In this document: one piece after another, positions 1 to 6,197 of the stretch
Layout of the letters: each line of letters starts with the position of its first letter
Numbering within the stretch: position 1 is the stretch's first letter
NCBI GenBank assembly: GCA_023386135.1
Contig: JAEWKG010000156.1
Location: forward strand, 1 to 6,503
Source: Pseudomonadota bacterium
Lineage (GTDB): Bacteria; Pseudomonadota; Alphaproteobacteria; Sphingomonadales; Sphingomonadaceae
Length of the DNA stretch: 6,503 bases
Direction: 5' to 3'
Position numbers and translations under genes: made by a program
The notes under the pieces: model-generated
Told to the model about the DNA's origin: nothing
The model's database searches: none
The model's input: only the letters and a program-made list of their open reading frames with translations

Positions 1-751
<751 letters not shown>

Positions 752-755
<4 letters not shown>

Positions 756-1006
756 CCAAGGGAGACACCGAAGCCTTTGTTGGAGGGCTCTCCGCTTTCT
801 TAGGCTTTGCGCAATTGCCGGTCGCATGCTGGAATTTGCTTGCCGGCGATTTTGCCGGCGCGGCTTTGAACTGCGTTATCGCGGCGCTGGCACTCTTCAT
901 CGCCCGCCGTGCAAACCGCGAAAGCAAGCTAGCTCGGCGCTTGAGTGAGACTTTTGGAGACGCTGATCGATCTGCCGAGATCTCGGAAGGGAAAGATGGC
1001 ACATGA
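752..1006 (+). CDS. Small two-segment membrane protein of unknown function
   Basis: This 84-residue protein is not one I recognise. The start is GTG at 752, with a strong Shine-Dalgarno sequence and a GTGA overlap with sufB; the end is a TGA overlapping the next ATG (ATGA, 1003-1006). Residues about 8-30 (FVGGLSAFLGFAQLPVACW and on) and 36-51 (AALNCVIAALALFIA) are hydrophobic and probably form two membrane segments. They are followed by a basic stretch (ARRANRESKLARR, 51-63) and an acidic tail, which would suggest a cytoplasmic C-terminus. An in-frame 9-base direct repeat (840-848 and 852-860) encodes the related LAGD and FAGA. G+C is about 58% by manual count, below the roughly 67% of its neighbours. 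Its codons include TTA, CTA, several TTG and many TTT, which are rare in the rest of the operon. That suggests a younger or acquired gene, although the overlaps make it look integrated. The coding call rests on start, overlap and hydropathy only. Confidence 0.6.
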
Positions 1007-1515
1007 CCGACCGCAAAACCCTCCAGCTTCGCGATCCATCGGAGACCGCTGACGCCGCGCCCGCGATCAAGAAGAAGGGGCGGGGCTGGGAAATCTCGGA
1101 CAAGCGGCTCGATGCGCTGCACGACCGGGCGCGCGAGATGCGGCGCCATTCGAGTCCGGCGCACAAGGCGCTGGCGGCGCGCTTCGCCAAGGCCGATCTC
1201 GGGCGCTACAAATTCACCCGCCACGCGGTGATCGGCAGCGCGATCGTCGATTTCGGCTGCCCGCTGCTCGGCATGGCGGTGGCGATCGACGAGCCCGATG
1301 CCGACCCCGCCCTCGCAACCCGGCGCGACAAGAGCCTGGAAGCGGTCGGCATCCGCGTGATGCGGGTGAAGGCGGACGACGTGCTCGAGGACATGGACGC
1401 CGTCCTCGCGCGGATCACCGCGGGCATGAAGTTGCGCATGGCGGACAAGAAGACCCGTGCGCGCGAGCATGCGGCGGCCAACCCGAAGCAAGATTGGTCG
1501 AGGCCGAAGCGGTGA
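1003..1515 (+). CDS. DUF559 (Vsr-like endonuclease fold) protein, probably with an eroded active site
   Basis: This 170-residue protein carries a DUF559 domain at about residues 45-140. The recognisable family pattern is RRHSSPAHKALAARF, then LGRYKFTRHAVIG, then IVDFGCP (81-87), then RRDKSLEAVGIRVMRV (107-122) and an entry into the final helix (DVLEDMDAVLARI). DUF559 is related to very-short-patch-repair endonucleases of the PD-(D/E)XK superfamily. The first acidic residue, Asp83 in VDF, is present. The usual E-x-D-G stretch followed by a histidine is replaced by AVAIDEPDA (92-100), so the glutamate position is Ala94, the glycine is Glu97 and the histidine is absent. This suggests lost or altered nuclease activity. 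The N-terminal 40 residues and the basic C-terminal tail (KKTRAREH, PKR) lie outside the domain. The start overlaps the preceding stop (ATGA), with AAGGGA-like purines upstream. Its role beside SUF genes is unknown. Confidence 0.85.
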   Translation: MTDRKTLQLRDPSETADAAPAIKKKGRGWEISDKRLDALHDRAREMRRHSSPAHKALAARFAKADLGRYKFTRHAVIGSAIVDFGCPLLGMAVAIDEPDADPALATRRDKSLEAVGIRVMRVKADDVLEDMDAVLARITAGMKLRMADKKTRAREHAAANPKQDWSRPKR

Positions 1516-1535
1516 GCGGCGCTCTCCTCCTCCAC

Positions 1536-1626
1536 CGTCATGCTGAACTTGGTTCAGCATCCATTTCGCCGGCCGAGCCGACGGTCCGTGGGGCGCGATG
1601 GACCCTGAAACGAGTTCAGGGTGACG
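1536..1626 (+). repeat. Pair of inverted REP-like palindromic units (BIME-like)
   Basis: Two 35-nt units face each other in the gap after the DUF559 gene: unit 1 at 1536-1570 and unit 2, reverse-complemented, at 1592-1626. They match at 27 of 35 positions. Unit 1 folds as ATGCTGAAC (1540-1548) with GTTCAGCAT (1552-1560), a 9-bp stem with a 3-nt loop. Unit 2 folds as ACCCTGAA (1602-1609) with TTCAGGGT (1615-1622), an 8-bp stem. Two base pairs differ between the units by paired changes that keep the stem. Both units begin CGTCA at the outer edge and end in CGCC toward the middle, with a 21-nt spacer. I recall similar elements as common between genes in sphingomonads. There is no T-run, so these are not classical terminators; they could influence mRNA stability or processing inside the operon. 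Confidence 0.8.
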
Positions 1627-1652
1627 AACTGCGCAAAGCCGAGGTCGCCTGA

Positions 1653-1994
1653 ATGCTCAAATTCGAGAAGATCATCCCGCTCGCCGCCGCGCTCGCCCTC
1701 GCCGCGCCGGCGCTGGCCGACGACGATATCTCCCCCGACCTCGCCGAATCGCGCCTGCGCGGGTGCCTGCTCGCCGGCGCCTCGGGCACCGGGCAGAGCC
1801 AGCTCGAAGCTGCGGTGATCCAGACCCGCGCCTATTGCGGCGCGCAGATCAACCGCGTGCAGCGCCAGCGCGTCGCGGCGGCCACCGCGGGCCTCAAGGG
1901 CAACGAGGCCGAAGCCGCCAAGACCCGCGCGATCCGCGCGCTCAATACCGAGATCGCGCAGGCGGTCGCTAATTTCTCCGGACTGACACCCTGA
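1653..1994 (+). CDS. Small secreted protein with two cysteines, function unknown
   Basis: This 113-residue protein starts at ATG 1653, preceded by GAGG at 1641-1644 (8-nt spacing) and directly by an in-frame TGA, so no longer form is possible. Residues 1-22 are a typical Sec signal peptide: a basic start (MLKFEK), a hydrophobic core (IIPLAAALALAAPALA) and a likely cleavage after ALA-22 before DDD. The mature part is mostly charged and alanine-rich and looks helical. It has two cysteines, Cys38 and Cys62, which could form one disulfide in the periplasm. I recognise no domain. It ends one base before the sufC start (TGA 1992-1994, ATG 1996), which ties it to sufC translation. Its location between SUF genes is odd because SUF proteins are cytosolic; it may be a passenger gene. 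Confidence 0.8.
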   Translation: MLKFEKIIPLAAALALAAPALADDDISPDLAESRLRGCLLAGASGTGQSQLEAAVIQTRAYCGAQINRVQRQRVAAATAGLKGNEAEAAKTRAIRALNTEIAQAVANFSGLTP

Positions 1995-1995
1995 C

Positions 1996-2742
1996 ATGCT
2001 GAAGATCGACAACCTCCACGCCACCGTCGCCGACCGGCCGATCCTCAATGGGCTGACGCTCGAGGTGGGCGCGGGGGAGGTGCACGCGATCATGGGGCCG
2101 AACGGTGCGGGCAAATCGACGCTCGCCTACACCCTCGGCGGGCGGCCGGGGTACGAGGTGACGGGCGGCTCGGTCGAGTTCGAGGGGCAGGATCTCCTCG
2201 CCCTCGAGCCCCACGAGCGCGCCGCCGCCGGGCTGTTCCTCGGCTTCCAGTATCCGGTCGAAATTCCCGGCGTCAGCAACGTCCAGTTCCTGCGCGAGGC
2301 ATTGAACGCCCAACGCAAGGGTCGCGGGGAAGAACCGTTGTCGGGCGGCGAATTCCTCAGGCTCGCGCGCGAGAAGGCCGCGCTGCTGCGGATGGACATG
2401 GACATGCTCAAGCGGCCGGTGAACGTCGGCTTCTCGGGCGGCGAGAAGAAGCGCGCCGAGATGGTCCAGATGGGCATCCTCGATCCCGCCTTCGCAGTGC
2501 TCGACGAGACCGACAGCGGGCTCGACATCGATGCCCTGCGGATCGTCGGCGAGGGCATCAACGCGATCATGCGGCAACCCGGCAAGGGCGTGCTGCTGAT
2601 CACCCACTACCAGCGCCTGCTCGATTACGTGCAGCCCGACCGGGTGCACATCCTCGCCAAGGGGCGGATCGTGAAGTCGGGCGGGCCGGAGCTTGCCCGC
2701 GAGCTCGAGCGCGAAGGCTACGAAAGCGCGGTGGCGGCATGA
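1996..2742 (+). CDS. sufC: SufC, ATPase subunit of the SufBCD Fe-S scaffold
   Basis: SufC is a soluble ABC-type ATPase. It binds SufB and SufD and uses ATP to change the shape of the scaffold during cluster assembly. All landmarks are intact in this 248-residue protein: Walker A GPNGAGKST (34-42), the Q-loop in FQYPVEIPG (83-91), a signature motif FSGGEKKR (146-153), Walker B FAVLDETDSGLD (166-177) with Glu171, and the switch histidine His204 in LLITHYQRLLDY. The signature FSGGEKKR and the sequence ETDSGLD are diagnostic of SufC rather than of transport ATPases. Length is normal for the family. The start lies one base after the previous stop; the Shine-Dalgarno is weak (GGA 13 nt upstream), so translation probably depends on coupling. 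The stop overlaps the next ATG (ATGA, 2739-2742). Confidence 0.98.
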   Translation: MLKIDNLHATVADRPILNGLTLEVGAGEVHAIMGPNGAGKSTLAYTLGGRPGYEVTGGSVEFEGQDLLALEPHERAAAGLFLGFQYPVEIPGVSNVQFLREALNAQRKGRGEEPLSGGEFLRLAREKAALLRMDMDMLKRPVNVGFSGGEKKRAEMVQMGILDPAFAVLDETDSGLDIDALRIVGEGINAIMRQPGKGVLLITHYQRLLDYVQPDRVHILAKGRIVKSGGPELARELEREGYESAVAA

Positions 2743-3152
2743 ACTGGTTCTTCCCTCTCCTGCTGGTCGCGGCGCAGGCGAGCGCGACGCCCGCGCCGGC
2801 TCCGCGCCCGATCGACACGAGCAAAGTCGACCCGAAGGTCGCGGCGCAGGTCCCCATTATCGCCGGCAAGCTCGAACAATGGCAGGGCGCATGGGGCGCG
2901 GCGGGCGGCAAGCTCGCGTGCAAGACGGTAAAGTCGAGCGGCGACGAGGAGATCGACGCGCTCGGCTGCGCCTCGATGATCGCCTGCGTGAAGCCCGAGT
3001 ACGCCGCGCTCAAGACGATCGCCGATGGCCCCGGAACCGCCGACGAGAAGAAGCAGAAGATCGGCGCCAAGCTCGCCACGCTGCAGCCGTGCCTGCGGGC
3101 GCACCGCGGGCAGGGCATCGCCGAGCTCGCTCTCCGGCGAGGGCAGGGATGA
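2739..3152 (+). CDS. Small secreted four-cysteine protein, function unknown
   Basis: This 137-residue protein overlaps the sufC stop at its start (ATGA, 2739-2742) and the sufD start at its end (ATGA, 3149-3152). Residues 1-16 (MNWFFPLLLVAAQASA) form a short Sec signal peptide, followed by a proline-rich linker (TPAPAPRP). The mature part has four cysteines, Cys61, Cys77, Cys83 and Cys118, an even number suited to two disulfides in the periplasm, though metal binding cannot be excluded. A helical, lysine-rich stretch (DEKKQKIGAKLATLQPC, 102-118) precedes the last cysteine. I recognise no family. The sufD frame is also open through this region, but it reads as arginine-rich shadow there, whereas this frame has a coherent signal peptide and normal composition. 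As with the gene before sufC, an exported product does not obviously fit cytosolic SUF work. Confidence 0.78.
   Translation: MNWFFPLLLVAAQASATPAPAPRPIDTSKVDPKVAAQVPIIAGKLEQWQGAWGAAGGKLACKTVKSSGDEEIDALGCASMIACVKPEYAALKTIADGPGTADEKKQKIGAKLATLQPCLRAHRGQGIAELALRRGQG
3139..3151 (+). promoter_or_regulatory. Ribosome binding site fixing the sufD start
   Basis: GAGGG at 3139-3143 lies 5 nt before ATG at 3149. It decides the sufD start, since the open frame continues upstream to at least 2693. The residues encoded just after this ATG already match the conserved SufD N-terminal motif. Confidence 0.6.
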
Positions 3153-3892
3153 CGCTCGCCGCGCTTCCCACCACCCGCGACGAGGAGTGGCGCTACGCCG
3201 ATCCCGCTGAACTGGCCCGGCTGGAGCCGGCCAGGCTCGACGTGTGGAAGAACGTCACGCTCGCGCCGGGCGAGGTGCGCTGCAAGGAACTGGTGCTCGG
3301 CGAGGGCCAGGGCGGCGTCCACCGCGTGCGGCTGGCTGTGGGCGAAGGCGCGCGGGCGGAGCTGTTCGCGGTGCTCTCGGCGGCGGAATATACCCGGCTG
3401 GAAGTCGAAGTGACGCTGGCCGAGGGCGCGCATTTCGAACTGGGCGGAGTGACCATCGGCGGCGGCGATGTCGTGCGCGAGATCGTCACCCGCGTGACGC
3501 ACACCGCGCCGAACGCGACCAGCAACCAGGTGGTGCGCAGCGTGCACTGGGACATCGCGACCGGTAACTTTCTCGGGCGCCTGATGGTCGCGCGCGATGC
3601 GCAGAAGACCGACGCGGCGCAGAGCTTCAAGGGCCTGCTGCTGACCCGCGGCGCGAGCGCCAACGCCAAACCCGAGCTCGAAATCTTCGCCGACGATGTG
3701 AAGTGCGCCCACGGTGCCGCGATCGGCCAGATCGATCAGGCGGCGGCGTTCTACATGGCCGCGCGCGGGCTTCCGCCCGAACTGGCGCGCAAGCTGCTGG
3801 TCCAGGCGTTCGTCGCCGACGCCTTCGTCGCGCACGCCACGCCCGAGGCGCTTCTCGATGCCGCGCTGGGCGCGCTCGGAGACGCCGCGTGA
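3149..3892 (+). CDS. sufD: SufD, compact form, Fe-S scaffold subunit
   Basis: SufD pairs with SufB, and together with SufC they form the cluster-building scaffold. This 247-residue protein opens with LPTTRDEEWRYADP (6-19), equivalent to the LPTRKxExWKYT segment near the start of E. coli SufD. It then has the repetitive beta-strand core of the family and ends in the highly diagnostic PELEIFADDVKCAHGAAIGQID (starting at 175), with Cys186 and His188 corresponding to the SufB-SufD interface residues. The C-terminal helices (GLPPELARKLLVQAFVADAF) are typical. E. coli SufD has 423 residues, so this copy lacks the N-terminal helical leader and has a shortened middle. I believe such short SufDs are common in sphingomonads. 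The start overlaps the previous stop (ATGA). The stop TGA at 3890-3892 overlaps a GTG at 3889 that looks like an ancestral sufS start. Confidence 0.95.
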   Translation: MTLAALPTTRDEEWRYADPAELARLEPARLDVWKNVTLAPGEVRCKELVLGEGQGGVHRVRLAVGEGARAELFAVLSAAEYTRLEVEVTLAEGAHFELGGVTIGGGDVVREIVTRVTHTAPNATSNQVVRSVHWDIATGNFLGRLMVARDAQKTDAAQSFKGLLLTRGASANAKPELEIFADDVKCAHGAAIGQIDQAAAFYMAARGLPPELARKLLVQAFVADAFVAHATPEALLDAALGALGDAA

Positions 3893-5081
3893 ACGAGGCA
3901 AGCCAGATCCTCCCCGTGCCGGGGAGGACTTTCCTGGCCTACGCAACGCTGACGGCAGCCGCTGGCACTACCTCGACACCGCCGCCACCGCGCAAAAGCC
4001 GCAGGCGGTGATCGACGCCATGGCCCAAGCTCTCGGCGCCGATTACGCCACCGTCCACCGCGGGGTGTACACCCGCTCGGCGCAGATGACGCTCGGCTTC
4101 GAAGCCGCGCGGCGGCGGGTCGCGGGGTTCATCAGCGGGCGCGAGGAAGAGCTGGTGTTCACCCGCGGCGCGACCGAGGCGATCAACCTCGTCGCCTACT
4201 CGTATCCCGATAAGGGGAGGGTGCTGCTCAGTCAGCTCGAGCACCATTCGAACATCGTGCCATGGCAGTTCGCCGGCTGGCAGGTCGATGTCTGCCCGCT
4301 GACCGCCGACGGCAAGATCGATCTCGATGTCGCCGAGGCAATGCTCACGCCCGAGCACACGATGGTCGCCTTCGCGCACGTCTCGAACGTGCTCGGCTCG
4401 GTGCTCGATGCCCGGCGCGCGGCGGAGCTGGCGCACCGGGTGGGCGCCAAGCTGCTGCTCGACGGGTGTCAGGCCGTGCCGCGGATGGCGGTCGATATCG
4501 CGGCGCTGGAGTGCGATTTCTACGCCTTCAGCGCCCACAAGCTCTACGGCCCGACGGGGATCGGCGCACTGTGGGGCCGTGCCGAGCTGCTCGCCGCGAT
4601 GCCACCGTGGCAAGGCGGGGGATCGATGATCGATCGCGTGACCTTTGAGCGGACCACCTACGCCCCGCCGCCGCAGCGGTTCGAGGCGGGCACCCCGGCG
4701 ATTGTCGAAGCGATCGGCTTTGCCGCCGCGTGCGACTACATCGAGGCGATCGGCCTCGATGCGATCGAGCGCCACGAGACGTCGCTAGTGCGGTCCCTGC
4801 GCGATGCCCTGCGGCCGATGAACGACGTGACCCTGTTCGGCCCGGAGGACAGCGCGGGCATCGTCAGCTTCGCGCTCCAAGGGGTGCACCCGCACGACCT
4901 CGGCACGATCCTCGACGAGGAGAACGTCGCCATCCGCGCCGGCCACCACTGCGCGCAGCCTTTGATGGACACGCTCGGCGTGCCCGCCACCGCGCGGGCG
5001 AGCTTCGGGCTCTACAGTGATCAATCGGATGTCGACGCGCTGATCCGCGGGATCGAGCGCGCGAGAAGGATATTTGCATGA
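3858..5081 (+). CDS. sufS: SufS, PLP-dependent cysteine desulfurase
   Basis: SufS removes sulfur from L-cysteine, giving alanine and an enzyme persulfide that feeds the SufBCD scaffold. Numbered from ATG 3858 (407 residues), the pyridoxal-phosphate lysine is Lys228 in FSAHKLYGPTGIG. The persulfide cysteine is Cys365 in RAGHHCAQPLMD. Cofactor-pocket residues include His129-His130 (LEHHSNIVPWQ), Asp202 and Gln205 (LLLDGCQAVP), and the substrate arginine is probably Arg380 (TARASFGLYS). GGGSMI and RFEAGTP are also typical. The start is uncertain. ATG 3858 is the only in-frame start near the expected site, overlaps sufD by 35 nt and has a modest GAGG at 3845-3848. It gives an atypical N-terminus (MPRWARSETPRERGKPDPP) before the conserved EDFPGL. 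A GTG at 3889 fits position, spacing and overlap better but is one base out of frame. No sufE gene is visible. The stop overlaps the next ATG (ATGA, 5078-5081). Confidence 0.93.
   Translation: MPRWARSETPRERGKPDPPRAGEDFPGLRNADGSRWHYLDTAATAQKPQAVIDAMAQALGADYATVHRGVYTRSAQMTLGFEAARRRVAGFISGREEELVFTRGATEAINLVAYSYPDKGRVLLSQLEHHSNIVPWQFAGWQVDVCPLTADGKIDLDVAEAMLTPEHTMVAFAHVSNVLGSVLDARRAAELAHRVGAKLLLDGCQAVPRMAVDIAALECDFYAFSAHKLYGPTGIGALWGRAELLAAMPPWQGGGSMIDRVTFERTTYAPPPQRFEAGTPAIVEAIGFAAACDYIEAIGLDAIERHETSLVRSLRDALRPMNDVTLFGPEDSAGIVSFALQGVHPHDLGTILDEENVAIRAGHHCAQPLMDTLGVPATARASFGLYSDQSDVDALIRGIERARRIFA
3878..3891 (+). promoter_or_regulatory. Out-of-frame GTG start with ribosome binding site, likely ancestral sufS start
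   Basis: GGAGA at 3878-3882 lies 6 nt before GTG 3889-3891, which overlaps the sufD stop as GTGA like the other junctions. Read as is, the frame gives 40 residues ending at 4011. One extra base in the G-run at 3921-3924 would yield VNEASQILPVPGEDFPGL and continue into SufS. The site may be a remnant, or the base may be missing through a sequence error. Confidence 0.45.
3908..3928 (+). repeat. Perfect G+C-rich palindrome inside the sufS 5' region
   Basis: TCCTCCCCG (3908-3916) pairs perfectly with CGGGGAGGA (3920-3928) around a 3-nt loop. It lies 16 nt after the sufD stop and within the in-frame N-terminus of sufS, where it encodes roughly DPPRAGED. I recall similar CCTCCCC/GGGGAGG palindromes as a dispersed element in sphingomonad genomes, so this may be an inserted repeat unit. 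There is no T-run, so it is not a terminator. As RNA it would make a strong stem next to the sufS start. Confidence 0.75.
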
Positions 5082-5551
5082 ACGACCAGACAAAAATCGA
5101 GATCGAGGAAGTCGACGCGGTCGCCAAGCCGCCGCGCGCCTCGGTCGAGGACGCCGAAACCCCGCGCGAGAGCTTCGAGCGCAAGCGCGACTACCTCGAA
5201 GGGTTTCTCGCACAAAAACCGCAAGTGACGCACGCGGGCGAGCCCGGCGGCGACCTCTACGAAAGCGTGGTCGAGGCGCTGAAGGAGATCTACGACCCGG
5301 AAATCCCGGTGAACATCTACGACCTCGGCCTGATCTACGGCGTCGATGCGACCGCCGAGGGCGAGGTGAAGGTGACCATGACGCTCACCACCCCGCACTG
5401 CCCGGTCGCCGAATCGATGCCCGGCGAGGTCGAGCTGCGCGTCGGCGCGGTGCCGGGCGTGCGCGATGCCGAGGTGCTGCTGGTGTGGGACCCGCCGTGG
5501 GGCCCCGACAAGATGACCGACGAAGCGCGGCTGGAGCTCGGAATGCTATGA
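5078..5551 (+). CDS. sufT: SUF-associated DUF59/MIP18-family protein (SufT-like)
   Basis: DUF59 proteins encoded in SUF operons help mature or transfer Fe-S clusters; the exact biochemical step is not settled. This one has 157 residues. Residues 1-57 form a charged, probably flexible N-terminal extension. The DUF59 core runs from about 58 to the end, with YDPEIPVNIYDLGLIY (72-87), a TTPHCPVAESMP loop containing the single cysteine Cys108, and VWDPPW (136-141). These are the typical motifs of the SUF-associated branch, as opposed to the PaaD branch of phenylacetate degradation; operon context agrees. The start ATG 5078 overlaps the sufS stop (ATGA) and has a good AGAAGGA at 5064-5070, 7 nt upstream. 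The end overlaps the next ATG (ATGA, 5548-5551). The symbol follows family usage; many annotations give none. Confidence 0.92.
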   Translation: MNDQTKIEIEEVDAVAKPPRASVEDAETPRESFERKRDYLEGFLAQKPQVTHAGEPGGDLYESVVEALKEIYDPEIPVNIYDLGLIYGVDATAEGEVKVTMTLTTPHCPVAESMPGEVELRVGAVPGVRDAEVLLVWDPPWGPDKMTDEARLELGML

Positions 5552-5844
5552 CCGACGTGCATGAACTCGGCGAGTGCCTGCTCGATCCCGCGCGCGAACA
5601 GTGGGAACGGATGCATGCGGCGCAGGACCTCGATCAGCAGGGCGCCGACGCGCTGCCCTACCTGTTCGAGGCCGCCTCGCTCGACTGGTCGCACGATCCC
5701 GGCATGCGGATGTTGATCGGCACCTCGATCGCCACCATCTGGCATGGACAGGGCACGCTCCGCACCGCCTCGACCGACGGGCTGCCGCCCGAAGCGGTTG
5801 CCGAGATCGAAAACGTCCGCCGCCACGCACCGGGAATGACATGA
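5548..5844 (+). CDS. Conserved-looking 98-residue protein of unknown function
   Basis: I do not recognise this protein. It is 98 residues, probably cytosolic, with no signal peptide or membrane segment and a single cysteine (Cys10). The sequence is acidic to neutral and appears helical: REQWERMHAAQDLDQQGADA (16-35), then LPYLFEAASLDW (36-47), then MRMLIGTSIATIWHGQGTL (53-71), and a C-terminal helix PPEAVAEIENVRRHA (80-94). Three short helices with conserved-looking tryptophans and histidines (Trp47, His49, Trp65, His66) could suggest a HEAT-like or small adaptor fold, but that is speculation. It is tightly coupled on both sides: ATGA overlap with the DUF59 gene (5548-5551) and with sufA (5841-5844). 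Its composition matches its neighbours, so it looks like an established member of the operon and a candidate accessory factor. Confidence 0.8.
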   Translation: MTDVHELGECLLDPAREQWERMHAAQDLDQQGADALPYLFEAASLDWSHDPGMRMLIGTSIATIWHGQGTLRTASTDGLPPEAVAEIENVRRHAPGMT

Positions 5845-6197
5845 CCACGCTCCGCCAGCGCCCCGCCGCCGTCACCCTCACCCTCACCCCCGCAGCCGAG
5901 GCGCGAGTCACTGAATTGATGGCGAATGCTCCGGCCGATGCCATCGGGGTCAAGCTATCGACTCCGCGCCGCGGCTGCTCGGGCCTCGCCTACTCGGTCG
6001 ATTACGTCACCGAAGAGGCAAAGTTCGACGAGAAGATCGTCACCCCCGGCGGCACCTTCTACATCGACGGGCCGAGCGTGCTGTACCTCGTCGGCAGCAC
6101 GATGGACTGGGTGGAGGACGACTTCACCGCCGGCTTCCAGTTCGCCAACCCCAACGCCAAGGGCGCTTGCGGGTGCGGCGAATCCTTTATGGTCTGA
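5841..6197 (+). CDS. sufA: SufA, A-type Fe-S carrier protein
   Basis: A-type carriers accept clusters from the SufBCD scaffold and pass them to target apoproteins in the cytosol. This 118-residue protein has the defining cysteine set Cys46 (RGCSGLAY), Cys110 and Cys112 (GACGCGESF), i.e. C-X63-C-X-C, as in SufA/IscA/ErpA. The rest also matches: LTPAAEARVTELM near the start, the central YSVDYV, and GPSVLYLVGSTMDWVEDD, then FANPNAKGACGCGESF. The family cannot be split reliably into SufA, IscA and ErpA by sequence alone; the SUF operon context supports sufA. ATG 5841 overlaps the previous stop (ATGA) and gives the expected length; the open frame continues upstream only as an arginine-rich shadow. 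It is the last gene of the operon in this window. Its TGA (6195-6197) directly abuts the stop codon of the convergent gene. Confidence 0.95.
   Translation: MTTLRQRPAAVTLTLTPAAEARVTELMANAPADAIGVKLSTPRRGCSGLAYSVDYVTEEAKFDEKIVTPGGTFYIDGPSVLYLVGSTMDWVEDDFTAGFQFANPNAKGACGCGESFMV

Noticed and set aside
1536..1626. Intrinsic terminator after the DUF559 gene
   Set aside because: The hairpins are not followed by a T-run, and the two related inverted units fit a REP-type repeat better.
1554..2114. - strand open frame of 186 codons over the secreted protein gene and the sufC start
   Set aside because: Its composition is that of a shadow, and it crosses both the repeat and the start of sufC.
2693..3148. 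Upstream extension of the sufD frame
   Set aside because: The extension is arginine-rich nonsense overlapping the secreted protein gene; the conserved SufD N-terminal motif and a GAGGG site support ATG 3149.
3908..3928. Terminator between sufD and sufS
   Set aside because: The strong stem lacks a T-run and lies within the sufS coding frame.
2600..3946. Long - strand open frame (448 codons) opposite the sufC end, the secreted protein gene and sufD
   Set aside because: It is arginine-, alanine- and histidine-rich with no recognisable motif and lies antisense to three well supported genes; long antisense frames are expected at this G+C content.
3889..4011. Separate 40-residue gene starting at GTG 3889
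   Set aside because: Beyond residue 12 it reads as a shifted shadow of SufS (PPPPRKSRRR); it is better explained as a disrupted sufS start.
3939..4775. - strand open frame of 278 codons opposite sufS
   Set aside because: It is the complement of a clear SufS coding sequence and has shadow-type composition.
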